Below, piece by piece: positions 53,513 through 64,000 of a stretch of 64,000 bases of DNA. The position numbers and the translations under genes were made by a program. The first letter of the stretch is position 1. The number at the start of each line of letters is the position of its first letter. The DNA is taken from NCBI RefSeq assembly GCF_030704535.1, contig NC_081808.1, forward strand, positions 22,881,501 through 22,945,500, written 5' to 3'. A model generated the notes under the pieces. That model made no database searches, had not been told where the DNA came from, and saw nothing but the letters and a program-made list of their open reading frames with translations. The stretch comes from Vitis vinifera (taxonomy: Eukaryota; Streptophyta; Magnoliopsida; Vitales; Vitaceae).

Positions 53513-53865
53513 TACCTTATTAGTTCATATCATTATTATTTATTTTATTATTTATTTTTTTTATTTTTTTAACTTTATGATTTTTAAAACTTGTGATTTT
53601 AATTTAAATGAATGAAAACATTATAATTTCAAATAAGTTTTTGATTTAAATTTAAAAATTTCTAATTTAAATTTAAATTTCTAATTCGAAACTAATTTTT
53701 GATTTTCAAATAATATTTTAATTTTTAAATAATATATAAATTAATATTTTAATTTTTTATAATTATTTTTAATTTTAATAATATAAAAATTATATATTTT
53801 TAATGTCACTGGTTCGACCACGGTTCGATCGTCAGTCCGATTAGTGAATTGTGAACTGATAAATT
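53105..53865. mobile_element. Possible non-autonomous element with imperfect inverted ends and an (AT)n core
   Basis: The left margin is rich in ACCGGTCGGTC-type phrases and the right margin in GGTTCGACCACGGTTCGATCG. The two margins show loose inverted resemblance. Between them lies AT-rich DNA with the microsatellite. Elements with such ends and ACCGG/GGTTC motifs are common in dicot genomes. Exact ends and a target-site duplication were not found. Confidence 0.35.
53451..53504. repeat. (AT)n microsatellite, 27 units
   Basis: An uninterrupted alternating AT run followed by a T tract. It produces spurious Tyr-Ile reading frames in this region, which should not be called as genes. Confidence 0.97.
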
Positions 53866-56480
53866 TTTGGGTTAAATGACCTGTCTGATTCTGAAAATAA
53901 TGACAGAAAGGGTGGATTCATCCATTATGCAACAATACACGGAAAAACAAAGGGTCTATATGGTTGTTGTTTTCAAGAACCTTCTTTTCTTGAATACAAA
54001 AAACACTAAAAACCTGTTTGATAAAGAAAATAGTTTTTATTTTTGTTGTTCCCTGTGTTCTCAAAATGGCTCTTTTTAGAGAACAAAAAAAAAAATGTTG
54101 TTTTTGTTATTTTTTTAACTGTTTAGAGAACCAAAAAAAAAAACAGTTGTTCTTCATGTTTTTCTTCTCCTTGTTCTCACATTTCATTTCCTCCAGCATA
54201 GTGAGGACGTCTCCAACAACACGAAATGAAGGTATTTCTACCAACACATCTATGTTTTCCTTTTATTTCTACACATATTGAAGTTATTTTTGGTAGATTT
54301 GGTAAAATAAGTTTATTTTGGTAATATTTGTTGAGAAAAATGTTAGATCTAGGCAAAAAGTTTTTTTGGTATTCTCAACTCTTTTGTTTTCAAAAAATGT
54401 AGGAGTTCTCGGATGAAACATAGCAAAACCTTTTTTTTTTTTGCCATATCGAAACTTTATTTAATTTTTGTTTGTTTTGAAATCTAAGTTTTGTTTGGAA
54501 TGAGATTAGGGGAATGTTTTTCAGTTCTGTTATTCGAATGAGATCTTAGTCTTTTTTTATTATATCAGGTGTTTTTTTCCTTCTAATTTTTCCCTTTAGG
54601 ATACTGAGAAAACTAGGCAAAGAGAAGGAAAACAAAATTGTTTTGTTCTGATTTTTCTTGAGTTGTTTTGTTCAAGAAAAACAAAATTTGCTTAAGAACA
54701 TGCAAGTGAGTGAAAATGAGTTACTGAGACAAAATTTAATGATGAATTTCATTGAAGATAAATACAAGCTTAAAAAATAAATTTGATTTTTGTGTTAAAT
54801 TAATTGTTCCCGTCATTATGTCTTTTTTAGGGGGCCTTCTGTCTATAAATGGGATAAATAAGGATAGTTACATTGATCCAAATATTTATCTGAATTCCAA
54901 AATGGCAATTGACCCTTATAGAACTTGCAAAAACTATCTCTTTGGACTGGGTTACCATTCATTATGTTGTATTTGCAGATCATTTGTCACCACAGTGACA
55001 TATATTGCCCACAATTACTAGGAAATGCTTTGGTGGATCATTTTTTGTCCTAGAAACATATATGAGAAAGCATAAACAAACTTTGAAGCAAGATTTTTTT
55101 TTTTTTTTTAATTACTAGGCTCTATTTGGATTTTAGGAGGTTTTGATTGAAATATAAGAGAAAGAAAAATGAAAAATTTGAAAATCTGCAAGTTTTCACA
55201 TAATTTTTATCATATTCTATTTTCATTTTCCTTTCCCTAGTACTCTTCATGATCTAATAGAGCCAAGGGAATTCTAAGTAAATTGGATAGAAACTTGTTT
55301 ATGTTTCCTATTTCTCCATTTCATGTTTCTCAAGCATTTATGGACGTTGGTTCATAAGTTGTGATGCAATTTTATTTGAGAACTTACATCTCCCGTATGA
55401 CTTTCTAAGTGCTTTACTTTTATTTTATTAAAGTTCCCCATTTGTTTCTACATTCTTTATCCAATTCAAGTTCCCTATGCATGTAAATGAAAGTGTTTTT
55501 TTGCTTATGTTTCACATTATTTCTTGCTTCACATTGTTTGTTGGTTGTATATGTGAATTTTTTTGAGAACTTATTATGTTTTGTAATGCCTTTTCCTCTT
55601 TCAACTTCTTCTCTAAGTCTAAAGCTTTGTTACAGAACAATTTATTAAATTAGAGTTAAAGGTGATTTTGATGGGGTGCCCAATGAATTGTTGAACAATC
55701 AAATTATACTTGAATTGTTATTTTGTTTGGTGCATTCTTTAGGATAAGAAATCTGTAAATGTTGCAGTCAGTATTTTATTAATTGAACAAATAGTTATAG
55801 AACTTTATTAATTAGAAAAAAAGGAAAAGAAATCATGCCAAATTTATTAATTAGAATGGAAAATTTATTAATTATACCTTTCTTCTCCTACCTCTAGTAG
55901 GAAATTTTTTTAATTTTCCTAAAATAATAAGAAAAAAATTAAATTAGTTCTTTTTAGAGCTTTTTATCTTATCTTAATAGAAGATACTATAATTTTTAAT
56001 AAATTTAAAGATTAAATTAAGAAAAAAAATGTTAATAAAAATGATTTTGTCTTGTTTGATTTATTATATAAATATAAAAAGAAAATCAAATGTAATTAAA
56101 ATTAATTATTTTAAATTCTTGTTATAATAAATCAAATGTAATTAAAATTATAATAAAAATGATTTTGTCATGTTTGATTTATTATAACAAAATATAAAAT
56201 AATTTATTTTTATTTTATAAAAACATGATTTATCATGTTTAATTTATTACTTTTCTTTCATTTTTCCTCAATTTTTCATTCAAATTTTATAAAAACTAAA
56301 TATATATATATATCTATGATCTAATTAATATTAAATCTATTTTTATTTTTATTTACTCTTCTTTTATATTTTCTTTCATATTTTTATATACCATACTTTA
56401 ACAATCTTAATTCTTATTCAAATAGACCCTTAAATTCTGTTGGTGATTCTAAAAGTTGTCTTCTCATAGGGTTCTTATTT
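53866..56480. other. AT-rich intergenic DNA with probable transposon remnants
   Basis: Phrases beginning at about 54009 (CCTGTTTGATAAAGAAAATAG) and 55123 (GGCTCTATTTGGATTT), and the inverted GGGTCTATTTGAATAA near 56410-56425, resemble ends of DNA transposons. Target-site duplications could not be confirmed. A direct repeat of GATTTTGTC(T/A)TGTTTGATTT lies at 56043 and 56161 (118-bp spacing). No protein-coding sequence is supported; 54752-55021 is unremarkable. Confidence 0.35.
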
Positions 56481-56498
56481 ATGTTGGGATTGTACAGA

Positions 56499-57508
56499 TG
56501 ACAAGTGAGATAACAGATGTTGAGGATGAGGAACATAGAAAGGTAATATAGAGAAAATCCTTATTAACATCGTGGTAAATGAAGTTAATAAGGGTAACAT
56601 GAATAGTGGTACATTTAGTACCAACACATGGAGGAGGATCTTACTTAAGGTCAATAGTCAAGGGAAAAAAAAAAATTCAATTTAAAGCAACTTAAACAAA
56701 AGTTTAACAGACTATGTGCAATGTACCATGGGTTTTTTGATCTTTTAAAGTATATTGGATTTGGTTGGGATGCTAAAACTATCACGATGCATGCTCTAAA
56801 GGAAACCTGACAAAATTACATTAAGGTAAAAACAACTTTTAAACTAATTATTTTTTAATTTAAATATTTGATATACACTAAGAGTGAGTTTTTTTCCTTT
56901 ATTAGGCACACCCAAATGCAAAAAGATTCCGCTCAAAAGCATGCCCAAACTACAACTTGCTAGAATTGGTATTTAATCATTCAAAAGCAACTAGTGCCCT
57001 CAACTACTTTTCCACCCAATATCCACCAAACTGGTGATGAGGATGGGATGGATGGCAATTTGGAACATAGTGGAGTGCATGTGGATGTAAATAGTGAGAT
57101 CCCTAATGATTCTCTACAACCAGAAATGGTGGGATGAGTGACCACCCGATCTAGAAAGTGTGCAACTGATTCTTAATTAGAGCTTAGAGGTAAAAAAAAA
57201 AAAAGTCCAAATTAAGTCAAATGTGAGATGCTTTGAAAGTTTGGGTTGAGACATCAAAGGCTAGAATAAAGACATCTTAAGCTAGAACTGAAGCATTGTT
57301 GGCTAGAGTAGAGAGATATAAGAGTGAAACTAGTAGTGAAGCTACTAGTACAATTACTAATGATTTTAACATAACAAGGTGCATGACAACCTTACAAACC
57401 ATTGACTTGTTGGATAATGACAAATATTTAAAATTTGTTGAGAAATTCACAACACTGGAATGGAGAGGGATTTTTATGAATATGCCTGATGAGAAGAAAA
57501 TGACATGA
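56499..57508 (+). pseudogene. MYB/SANT-like ORF of a PIF/Harbinger element, broken
   Basis: The relic has three recognisable parts in changing frames. Near 56590-56830 there is MNSGTFSTNTWRRI, then a segment with LKQKFNRLCAMYHGFFDLL and GFGWDAKT; near 56910-56960 there is HPNAKRFRSKACPNYNLLEL; and 57296-57508 carries LDNDKYLKFVEKFTTLEWRGIF, ending in MNMPDEKKM. This is the order of a plant Myb_DNA-bind_3 protein of the type encoded beside PIF/Harbinger transposases, where the MYB-like partner helps the transposase enter the nucleus and bind the element ends. Stops and indels between the parts make it non-functional. Confidence 0.7.
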
Positions 57509-57724
57509 CTTGATAGGCTTTAAATGTGAGTGTTTGAATGAATAACTATTATGATAACACCGTAATATATACTATTTCTCTTTTGTTTAGAATTTTTTTA
57601 TCGTGTTCTTTAGCTTTTCATTGTATGGATACTATTTATGGTTATAAAACTTATATTATATCTACTTTAATGTTCATTTCATGCTATTTTATATTGTGAG
57701 TTAATTTGTTTTGTGTAGCAACCA

Positions 57725-59039
57725 ATGAATCATAATATCACAAGTAGTGGTTCACTATATGAGTCAATTTCATCTTTTGAAGAGGACGATAATTTAGATG
57801 AAATTTTTATTGCTCACATAATGAATGAGTATGAGGAAATATTTTTATGCAAAACACCTCAAAAAACATCAATATTAAGTAGTACACAATTTATAATCGA
57901 TATGATAGATGGTTATCCTCAAACATGCTATGAACTATTTCAGATGGATAAAGAAACATTTTTGAACCTTTGTGATCATCTTAAAAGACATGAAAATTTA
58001 CAAGATACACAATTAGTTATAGTTGGAGAGACAATTGTTATATTCTTACTAATAGTAGGACATAATGTGAGAATGAGGGTTGTAATAGATCGTTTTCAAC
58101 ACTCTACAAAAATTGTTGCTCGACACTTTAAAGAAGTTAGACGTGCATTATGTCGACTTAGCAATATGGCCAATGAGCTGTCTTTATATGTTGCTAGTAA
58201 TCCTAAATATTTTCCATGGTTTAAAGTAAGATTTTATAAAAAATATTTATAAATGTGAATTTCATGTACACAAATAGTTTTCATGACCATTGTTTTAATT
58301 CCTAAATAATAATAAATGTTTGTTGTTGTAGGACTGCATTGGTGCAATTGATGGCACTCGTATTAGTGCATGGGTCCTAATCGATAGACAAAACAATTTT
58401 AGGGGTAGAAAAACAATTATAACACAAAATGTTATGTGTGCATGTGATTTTGACATGATGTTCACATTTGTTTATGTTGGTTAGGAAGGAACAACAAATG
58501 ATGCACATGTCTTTTTAGATGTATTGACTAGACCATAAGTCAATTTTCCTTGGCCAAATGAAGAAAAATATTATTTAGTTGATTCTAGTTATCCTTGTAC
58601 ATTTGAATTTTTGCCACCATATCAAGGTGAGCAATATCATTTACAAGAATATCGGGATAGATGTCATCAACCTATCAGGTATAAAGAACTTTTTAACTAT
58701 AGACTTTCATCAATTTGGAATATTATTTAAAGATGTTTTGGTGTTTTGAAGACACGATTTCCAATATTAATGATGATGCCTTGTTATAAGCCAAGTAGGC
58801 AACCATCAATTGTTGTTGTATGTTGTACCCTTCATAATTGGATTCATCTATCAACTCGAAATGATCAACTATTTAGAGAATATAAGATAGAAGACCTTTC
58901 AGTCCAAGGTGAAGAGGAAAACACAGATGACACAAGTCATTTAATTGATTTATCATATAAGAGTGTAGCAACTATGGTAACTTGTAGAGATCAAATTGCT
59001 CAAGTGATATGGGCAAATTATATCAATGTCAATCCATGA
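57725..59039 (+). pseudogene. PIF/Harbinger transposase (HARBI1-like DDE nuclease) with three in-frame stops
   Basis: Exon 1 is 57725-58225 and exon 2 is 58332-59039, joined by a GT-AG intron. The N-terminal helical part includes MDKETFLNLCDHLKRHENL and IGHN-like VGHNVRMRVV, typical of the family. The DDE nuclease part has DCIGAIDGTRI (first Asp), YYLVDSSYPC (second Asp) and, at the third acidic site, NII then a stop then RCFGVLK, where intact proteins read NVIERCFGVLK or similar. Stops lie at 58482-58484, 58536-58538 and 58728-58730. The frame is otherwise continuous to a terminal stop at 59037-59039, so decay is by nonsense change with no frameshift. It is the transposase of the same element as the MYB-like relic upstream. 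Confidence 0.85.
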
Positions 59040-60210
59040 CTTTTATTGTTTTTAATTCTAAATATTTGTCAATACTTTAGTGTTCTGTTAAAATTTATAT
59101 ATAGTTGTTAACTTAACTAGTTCTCAGTAGTGTTATGTGATGTATGTTGTAATTTCTAATGATTAAATATTGCTTATAAATTTGATTTATAATTGTAAAA
59201 GTAGGATGAACAAAAGATTTGTGTATGGGTGTGGACAGATGCGTATTTTCATGTCGAAAACATAAAAGAACAATGGTCATTGGTTTTTATCGTTGTCTAT
59301 TTTATCATGTAAGTATATTTAATTATCACATGAAAACATATTGATATTAGTGAAATACATACATCATATTTTATTTTATTTTTTAACAATTTATGTATTG
59401 TTGGAACATCCTCACTACTTTATATGAGTTGACGAGAATGATCCACAACAATCTCAACAACTAATTGTCAACTTACAACACTCAATGCCTACAACAAATC
59501 CTCAAAGTCGTCTTCTACTTATTGGTTGTTGTGGGTGTAGCATCATTGTGTGTTTTATTATTATTATTATTATTATTTATCATCTTTCTTTTTCTTATTT
59601 TAATTATTGCTAAGTGAATATATATGTTATCTAAAAAATTATCATCTATAAATTTTGGAACTTTAATATATTATATTAAAATATAATGTTAGCATTATAA
59701 TACTTATAGTATTTATTTGTGTTAATATTAATTGTGTTAGTATACATATAATTTGGATGATTTTTTTAAGCGAAACATGTATTAGTACAATGCATTTATG
59801 ATTAAAATAAATGTTTTCAAAATGATTATAGAGTTTATCATATGTACAAATACAAATATTGTTGAAATTAATATAGTTATAGATATTACAAAGTCATTTC
59901 CCACAAAAATATCGGTGGTCAACGTCCACGTTGATCAAGTCAAAGCTAAAAAATGAGTTATTTCCATGCTGTCGGGGAGTTGAATCCCCCCAACCAAAAG
60001 GTTGGTTGAGCACCCACCTTACATTGGGGCGCACACGTACACACACATATATATTAATTTTTTCAACAAAACAATTTTAAAATGTCTATTATACTTCTAA
60101 TTTAATTTGTAAGAGCTTTATTTTACATTTTCAAAAGTTTTAATCAATTTTAAGTGGATCGATATTTTGTATCAAAATATCTGTTGATATATCTCTTATA
60201 TATCCGTAAA
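59040..60210. other. Intergenic DNA, 3' flank of the Harbinger element
   Basis: AT-rich with a (TTA)n run at about 59550-59576. A short inverted repeat CCAACCAAAAGGTTGG lies at 59989-60004 and could form a hairpin. Element ends were not defined with confidence. Confidence 0.35.
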
Positions 60211-60354
60211 ATCAAACTACCGATATATCTGTTGAAAACTTCCAAACATATTTTTTATTTTAAATTTTTTTGTATTAATTCAATCAAACTACCGATATAT
60301 CTGTTGAAAACTTCCAAACATATTTTTTATTTTAAATTTTTTTGTATTAATTCA
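60211..60354. repeat. Two-copy tandem repeat, 72-bp unit
   Basis: The unit ATCAAACTACCGATATATCT starts at 60211 and repeats exactly at 60283, ending at 60354. The copies appear identical, so the duplication is recent. The open frame 60154-60531 across it is a by-product. Confidence 0.95.
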
Positions 60355-60630
60355 ATCAAATATTTTTTTTCGAATAAAATCTGTTTTCTAGAATTCAGTT
60401 TTCAAATACAATTTTTATTTATTTATTTTTATAACACCAAGAACCCATTTAGTATAAATTATAGAACGTTTTTAATATTTCTACTCAAGAACAGTGTTAA
60501 AAATTTTAAAAACACTTTCTATAATCACTAGAGCGCACTCTAAAAACTGTTTTCCAAAACATTTTTAAAAATCAGCAACCAAATAAGCCCGAACCGTCTT
60601 TGTTTAAAGGGTTAGGTTTTGGGCATCAAA
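60355..60630. other. AT-rich DNA preceding the WOX13 copy 2 leader
   Basis: Low-complexity DNA. The stretch at 60566-60590, reverse complemented, reads GGGCTTATTTGGTTGCTG and may be the right end of a DNA transposon, possibly of the Harbinger-type element. The matching left end was not found. Confidence 0.3.
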
Positions 60631-60795
60631 ATGGAGGCTGCGAGAACGGTGGATTGCTACACACACTTCTACCACCGCGTCTCGAAGACTCCGGCCTCAA
60701 AGCTGCCACCGCCGTCCGATCACGCGCAGCCTCAATCCGTGGTTTCCTTTTTCGTGGTTTCCTTTTTACCTTTTGGTGTATGTACTCAGTGCTGA
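60631..60795 (+). other. Short ORF in a GC-richer segment upstream of WOX13 copy 2
   Basis: ATG at 60631 opens 54 codons to TGA at 60793, beginning MEAARTVDCYTHFYHRV and continuing SKTPASKLPPPSDHAQPQS. The first 38 or so codons lie in sequence not shared with WOX13 copy 1; the rest runs into the duplicated leader. The composition is protein-like and GC-richer than its surroundings. It could be a captured 5' exon of another gene or a uORF. I do not recognise the source. Confidence 0.4.
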
Positions 60796-63700
60796 CTTTG
60801 TTAGACAGATGGAGAGAGAGTAACGAGAGCGAGAAGAAGAAGAAGAATAAGAAGAAGAGAGTATGGAGTGGGAGAAGCAAGAACAACACCATCACCACCG
60901 CCACCACCACCAACAAGAAGAACTGGAGCAGAATGCAAATGTAAATGGAAATGGAAATGGGGGTGTATTTTACGTGAAGGTGATGACGGACGCCCAAGTG
61001 GAAATTCTGAGGAAGCAGATATCTGTGTATGCTACCATATGTGAACAGCTGGTTGAGATGCATAAATCACTCACTTCTCACCAAGATCTTGCAGGTCTCC
61101 CCCTCTCTTTCCTCTATTTCTCTCTATATCCTTTCTGTGATGCCTACTTTACCAGGTTTCTTTTTCTTCTGATTTCTTTTAGGGTTTGCTTTGGTTTATC
61201 TTTTTATTTTTCTTCTGGGTTATTGTCTCTTTGATATTATTTGTTTTTAAAGAAAAATCAATGTATGGTGTATGTTTATGGTTTTCTTTTTCCTGGAATT
61301 ATTTCAGGGTAGTTTTGTATCTCATTTTGGGTTGATTATACTTAATTGCATATTTATTGTATTTTCTGTTTGGCCTTTTGAGGTTGATCTCGCATTTGAC
61401 CCAGATAATTTGGACTTGTCTGAAGAAATTATTTCTGTAATCAACGATTTGGGTTTTGTGCTCATAATGGTTTGGTACAATTGGACATGGGGATCCTGAC
61501 TTTCTTCTTATACCTTTTCTTTTCTTCAGTTGGGTTTTGTAGATTTAGTGTCTATGAAAATTTTCACTTGAATTTGGTTTCATTTTGACTGTACAACTCT
61601 GTTTTTTATTTGCTTTAACTCTATCTAGCACATTACTTGGCATACAAGCTGCACTTGTACGGCTCATCAAATACCAAAGGGAGAAACTCCCTGAAGTCTA
61701 TCGCTTCTTCTTCTTTATATTAGTTGAGCAAATGTTGAATTCTGAATCAGTATATTTAAAGAAAAGTTCGATTTTCTATTATGGAAGGGATGATAATTCC
61801 ATTGGCTCAATGTGCAATAGCCAATTTGGGCAAGTTGATGGATTATTTTTTCTCTCTTTTAGGACTGAGATTTTAATTCTTTTCCACCATTCTGTCATAT
61901 AAATTAATTATAGTGGGAGATGCAGCTTGACTTATCATTGTTGGATGTACGGAGTCTTTGTGTCATTTGATGGGTTTCTATCTGATGATCAACCATTACC
62001 GGAATCATTGGAATGCAAAATTTTGACTATACGTGTTATCTTGTGTGGTGCCAAGAGGAACAGCACAAGATGTACCCAAAAACTTACCAATAATCTCACA
62101 GTTTGTATATAGTGCCAGGCTTGTATATAGTGCCATCATTGCCAATTGCAATTGGATATTTCCTCTGGTTGTTTTAATTGTTTTGTCCTACAGACTTTCA
62201 ACGGTGGAAACTGTCACATGTCTGTAACTTCTTCAGCTAATTTGTTTTGTCTGCTGGCCCTCACAGAGAGATGAATACTTCATATAATTCTATTGTTTGC
62301 TTGCAAAGAATGTTTGATCCATTTGTCATATGTATTAGGAACACTTTCTCTTTTAAACCTTGTCAAGCTTTTCATTACAAGATATGATTCATTCATTCAA
62401 AGTTAGAAAAACAGTAAACTATGATCTTGAATGTGCTTTGTACTTAATGATTATTGGTTTGCATCTTTTGTTGACACTCCATTTTTTACTTTAACAACAT
62501 TTCTTTGCTCTCTCAGGAGTCAGACTGGGAAATCTATATTGTGACCCATTAATGACATCTACTGGTCACAAAATTTCTGCCAGACAGCGGTGGACTCCGA
62601 CACCAGTGCAGCTTCAAATTCTTGAGCGTATTTTTGATCAAGGATATGGTACTCCAAGCAAGCAAAAGATCAAAGAGATAACCTCTGATTTGAGCCAGCA
62701 TGGCCAAATTTCTGAAACAAATGTCTATAATTGGTTCCAGAATAGGCGTGCACAATCAAAAAGAAAGCAATTGATTACAATGCCTAACAATGCTGAATCA
62801 GAAGTAGCGACGGAAGTTGAGTCACCTAAGGATCAGAAAACAAAGTCTGAGAATTTCCTCCCCCAACAGAACTCAGCTTCAAGGCCTGAGGATCTCTGCT
62901 TTCAGAACCCCGAGATAGGCTCTAGATTGCATTTCTTAGACCAACAGACCCATAAAGAAGAAAACATATTTCCATCAGATGGTGGAATAAAACCTTCTGG
63001 GAATCCAAGTCAAGTAGCTTTCTATGCAGGTACTCAATCAAACCCATGTAGATACACGGTTTAAATTTTTTTATCAGTAAGTAATTGAATGCAGCTGGAG
63101 AAACATTAGAGAAAATATAATAGATCAACTTTTTGGGAAATTAATTTAAAGAGGGTATTTTTCCTGAACGAGGGTGATTTTACTGTTATTTGATGTACAA
63201 CAAAAGAATGTTACTTGTTACCACTTAGCAGTTTTGACCTGTCTATCTAATATTATTAGATAATAATTAATTAATGCCACAGTTTGCCCCCAATTTTGCC
63301 CAAAAATGAAAAAATGCCCCTTGTTCCCATCCATGGCAATACCATTATTTTTTCAATAACTCAATCCTAGAATGCCTTATCCATTTATTAGGGTTTGGCT
63401 ACATGAATTTTTTTTCCCATCCTACTCTATGTTTTATCATTTTTTTGCATAAGTAATGGTTATGTGTCTTTTCCCACAGCTTCAACCCCAATTTTTTTCT
63501 GAGCTTCCTCTTGTTCTTGTTCCAAAAATCAGCATTTACAAACGTAGTCTTTAGGCTTTGCTGCCATGTGTCATTTCATCTCTTCTGTTGTATGAGTTTT
63601 CCTGTATGTGCTCAAAACAAGTGGACCATTAAATAGATTGCTTATCCACAAAAAGGTCATCTTTAGGAAAATTCATGTCTAGTGCCTTTTAGAGCGAATA

Positions 63701-64000
63701 TTCTTATTCTGTCAATATTAACAGTTTTCCAAACCATCTATAGACTTTTGAGGTCATATGGTTCATAATTAGGAAACGAAGATATACTGTTATATTGATG
63801 GTATTATTATTCTTATTCTTATTCTTATTATTTTTATATGAAAAAAAAATTATTATTATAATATGAAAGCCGTGATTACCTTCCTTGATTACCTTCCTAA
63901 TTGATGAATGCAGGAAATGATCACCAAATTGGGAAGATGGAGGTTCCAGGGAGCTATAATCCATATCAACATACAGAAGACTACAGCATGACAGGATGAC
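60747..64000 (+). repeat. Segmental duplication, copy 2 (contains WOX13 gene 2)
   Basis: Aligns with 42983 onward across the leader, three exons and both introns. Similarity is high throughout, including long stretches of intron, with scattered substitutions and small indels. The window ends here, so the right breakpoint is not visible. Confidence 0.9.
60863..63999 (+). CDS. WOX13: WUSCHEL-related homeobox 13 (WOX13-clade), copy 2
   Basis: Exons 60863-61094, 62517-63029 and 63914-63999; the TGA ends one base before the window does. Phases close to 276 aa, five fewer than copy 1 because of a shorter His/Gln and Asn/Gly region. All splice sites match copy 1 and no stop interrupts the frame. 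The WOX13-clade block is kept ([29 protein letters not shown]). The homeodomain has two changes: Thr to Ser before ARQRW, and Arg to Gln in the recognition helix ([12 protein letters not shown]), codon 62753-62755. The C-terminus is [17 protein letters not shown]. It is structurally a complete gene. Whether it is expressed is uncertain, because the DNA upstream of 60747 is not that of copy 1 and may not contain the original promoter. Confidence 0.93.

Noticed and set aside
53216-53615. Open frames through the (AT)n microsatellite
   Set aside because: The product is a Tyr-Ile repeat with no protein features.
55123-56425. A 1.3-kb DNA transposon with GGCTCTATTTGG / GGGTCTATTTGA ends
   Set aside because: The ends match at only about 12 of 16 bases and no target-site duplication could be seen.
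60154-60531. 125-codon open frame
   Set aside because: It spans a perfect 72-bp tandem repeat in AT-rich DNA and has a repetitive, low-complexity product.
54009-60590. Full boundaries of the Harbinger element
   Set aside because: Candidate ends at both sides share only a few bases; I could not pair them.
1-64000. CRISPR arrays, tRNA or rRNA genes, bacterial operons
   Set aside because: None was recognised; the two-copy repeats seen are tandem duplications without spacers, and the genes are spliced plant genes.

Overview
This is a eudicot nuclear genome window, most likely from a woody perennial of the grapevine type. That guess rests on gene structure and on the flavour of the Copia and PIF/Harbinger relics; no species marker is decisive. 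The DNA is AT-rich. Genes have many short exons with GT-AG introns, and the gene-poor stretches hold decayed transposons. There are no operons, phage, CRISPR arrays or bacterial features. I re-derived every exon chain below by hand, checking reading phase at each junction.

Layout: (1) 961-2159 (+), an HMGB chromatin protein. (2) 3961-6258 (+), a THEP1/NTPCR-type nucleoside triphosphatase. (3) 7471-21804 (-), a 24-exon tomosyn/Lgl-like WD40 protein with a C-terminal R-SNARE-like tail (1053 aa). (4) 22.2-32 kb, a transposon graveyard with MITEs, tandem repeats, scattered pieces of one Copia LTR family and a decayed Copia pol region. (5) about 33-40.06 kb (+), a TRM/LONGIFOLIA-class protein with DUF3741-type and DUF4378 regions and an unresolved 5' end. 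(6) 43098-46252 (+), a WOX13-clade homeobox gene. (7) 47.5-60.5 kb, a MITE, a 533-bp tandem duplication, a Copia relic with a recognisable LTR/polypurine junction, an (AT)n-bearing repeat, and a PIF/Harbinger element with both MYB-like and transposase ORFs, now dead. (8) 60863-63999 (+), a second full-length WOX13 gene, ending one base before the window does.

The genes do not form a shared pathway. They are ordinary housekeeping or developmental loci: chromatin (HMGB), nucleotide hydrolysis, SNARE/vesicle regulation, cortical microtubule/cell shape (TRM) and developmental transcription (WOX13).

I found no convincing new biological system. The most interesting signal is the WOX13 pair. Two collinear blocks lie 17.76 kb apart and are similar through exons and introns. 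The downstream copy has intact exons and splice sites, an Arg-to-Gln change in the DNA-recognition helix, and a different, GC-richer upstream segment carrying a short ORF. Other notable points are a partial tandem duplication of a tomosyn exon that lost its splice acceptor, a GC-AG intron in the same gene, a SNARE tail with Asn where the central arginine is expected, and a Harbinger transposase whose third catalytic acidic residue has become a stop codon.
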